Below are positions 4,198 through 5,460 of a DNA stretch of 5,460 nucleotides, piece by piece. Each line of letters starts with the position of its first letter. The stretch's first letter is position 1. A program made the position numbers and the translations under genes. The stretch spans positions 1 to 5,460 of the forward strand of contig JACXVH010000111.1 of assembly GCA_014763515.1 (NCBI GenBank), given 5' to 3'. A model generated the notes under the pieces. The model saw only the letters and a program-made list of their open reading frames with translations. It searched no databases and was not told where the DNA came from. This DNA comes from Flavobacteriaceae bacterium (lineage in GTDB: Bacteria > Bacteroidota > Bacteroidia > Flavobacteriales > Flavobacteriaceae).

Positions 4198-5460
4198 ATG
4201 GCTAAAATCTTGGGATTAGACTTAGGAACAAACAGTATTGGTTGGGCTTTAATAGATGACACAAATAATAAAATTTTAGGCATGGGAAGTAGAATATTTC
4301 CAATGGGTGTTGAAAATTTAGGTGATGGTGATGGAGAAATTTCTAAAAATGCAAGTCGAACTGAAGCAAGAGGTGTTAGAAGGCAATTCTTTAGAAGAAA
4401 ACTAAGAAAAAAAATTTTATTAAAAGCGCTTGCTGAAAATAAGATGTGTCCTATGGTTGCTGTTGATTTTGAAGAATGGAAAAAAACTAAAGAATTTCCT
4501 TCGGAAAAATTAGCCAATTGGTTTGCTTTAAATCCTTATGAATTACGTCAAAAAGCTTTGAATGAAAAAGTATCTTTGGAAGAAATAGGTAGAATTTTTT
4601 ATCATTTAATTCAAAGACGTGGATTTTTAAGCAATAGTAGAAAAGGCGGAAGTGACGATGGCACTATTTTTAAAGGAAATTCAAAAGAAGGTAAAATTGG
4701 AATTACTGAAACTCAACAAAACATACAAGATAAAACTTTAGGTTCTTATTTGTTTGAAATTTATCCTAAAGAAAATCAACCTTTTCAAAATGGTTTGGAA
4801 CGAATTCGAAATCGTTACACTACTCGACAAATGTATGTAAATGAATTTGAAATTATTTGGAATAAACAATCTCAATTTCATACTGAACTTACAGACGAAT
4901 TAAAAACTTTATTTGGTGGAAGAAAATTAGATGGTTATAAAGAAGATGGTATTTTATTTCATCAACGGCCATTACGCTCCCAAAAACATTTGGTTGGAAA
5001 TTGTTCTTTTGAACCTAATAAAACAAAATGTCCAATTAGTGCTATTCCATTTGAGCAATTTAGAGTTTGGCAATGGGTGAATACCGTGGAATATAATGGA
5101 AAGAAAATTTCTCAAGAAGAAAAAGAGAAAATTGTAGATCTCCTATATGCAAATGAAAAACCAGACTTCAAAAAAATAAGAAAAGTAATTGGAAAGGAAA
5201 GTGCCGAGTTCAAATTCAATTATAAAGATGACGATAAAATTGTGGGAACTCACACTATTTCCAATCTATCAAACAAAAAATATTTCGGAAAAAAATGGTT
5301 TGAGTTTACCGAAAAAGAACAAGAAGATATTTGGCATGTATTATATTTTTTCGATAGTAAATCGAATCTAAAAGAATATGCCATTAAAAATTGGAATTTT
5401 ACTGAAGAACAAGCAGAATCTATTGCAAAATTTAATGTAAAAGACGGTTATTCCAGTTTG
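4198..5460 (+). CDS. cas9: Cas9 endonuclease, type II-C, N-terminal part (runs off window)
   Basis: This is the RNA-guided DNA endonuclease of a type II-C CRISPR system. ATG 4198 gives MAKILGLDLGTNSIGWALID, the RuvC-I motif with catalytic Asp8. An arginine-rich bridge helix follows at about residues 53-77 (TEARGVRRQFFRRKLRKK). Next comes the REC lobe, with the family signatures QRRGFLSNSRK (139-149) and FHQRPLRSQKHLVGNCSFE (254-272). Two cysteines, Cys269 and Cys278 (the latter in KTKCPIS), lie in and just after the second signature. The frame is open for 421 codons to the last base, with no frameshift or stop. RuvC-II, HNH, RuvC-III and the PAM-interacting domain must lie beyond the window; Bacteroidota type II-C proteins of this kind are usually about 1,400-1,500 residues. 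The leader (4104-4197) is nearly all A/T with no Shine-Dalgarno and no clear TAnnTTTG box. TATAATCTTATAAT just upstream may contribute to a promoter. Partners cas1 and cas2 and the array are expected downstream. Confidence 0.96.
   Translation, partial: MAKILGLDLGTNSIGWALIDDTNNKILGMGSRIFPMGVENLGDGDGEISKNASRTEARGVRRQFFRRKLRKKILLKALAENKMCPMVAVDFEEWKKTKEFPSEKLANWFALNPYELRQKALNEKVSLEEIGRIFYHLIQRRGFLSNSRKGGSDDGTIFKGNSKEGKIGITETQQNIQDKTLGSYLFEIYPKENQPFQNGLERIRNRYTTRQMYVNEFEIIWNKQSQFHTELTDELKTLFGGRKLDGYKEDGILFHQRPLRSQKHLVGNCSFEPNKTKCPISAIPFEQFRVWQWVNTVEYNGKKISQEEKEKIVDLLYANEKPDFKKIRKVIGKESAEFKFNYKDDDKIVGTHTISNLSNKKYFGKKWFEFTEKEQEDIWHVLYFFDSKSNLKEYAIKNWNFTEEQAESIAKFNVKDGYSSL

Noticed and set aside
4176..4517. 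113-codon minus-strand open frame
   Set aside because: It is antisense to the unmistakable cas9 N-terminus and arises from its base composition.
5189..5371. 60-codon plus-strand open frame
   Set aside because: It lies in another frame within the uninterrupted cas9 reading frame.

Overview
The window looks like DNA from a Bacteroidota bacterium, most likely a Flavobacterium-like member of the Flavobacteriaceae. The DNA is strongly AT-rich. Start codons are preceded by A/T-rich leaders rather than Shine-Dalgarno sequences. Several promoter candidates fit the Bacteroidota TTTG / TAnnTTTG pattern. The two recognisable gene groups, a Bacteroidota-type MobC/relaxase pair and a type II-C cas9, fit the same origin.

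Left part (1-2403): accessory DNA. A gene of unknown family at 115-663 is cut by one in-frame TAA and is called a pseudogene. It is followed by about 490 bp without a gene. That stretch contains a GC-rich island (about 718-806) with a perfect 18-bp palindrome. Next come two translationally coupled genes of unknown function (1151-1918 and 1918-2403, joined as TAATG). They have a well-spaced Bacteroidota promoter that also fixes the start codon.

Middle (2404-4004): a mobilization module. A hairpin that is not a terminator (candidate oriT), then a strong terminator, precede mobC (2544-2882). A MOBP-type relaxase follows with an ATGA overlap (2879-3811). Then, 13 bp later, comes a 59-residue protein gene (3825-4004). 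The module supplies DNA-processing functions only. No integrase, coupling protein or mating-pore gene is visible, so a helper conjugative system would be needed.

Right part (4003-5460): the beginning of a type II-C CRISPR-Cas locus. A candidate tracrRNA is encoded on the minus strand at about 4090-4003. It has an anti-repeat, a nexus, a GAAA-loop hairpin and an intrinsic terminator whose stem closes fully only in minus-strand RNA. The cas9 gene starts at 4198 on the plus strand and runs off the window after 421 codons. cas1, cas2 and the array would lie beyond the window. The tracrRNA terminator is back to back with the last codon of the mobilization module. This makes the mob/CRISPR boundary extremely tight and raises the question of whether the CRISPR locus is mobile or simply borders an inserted element.
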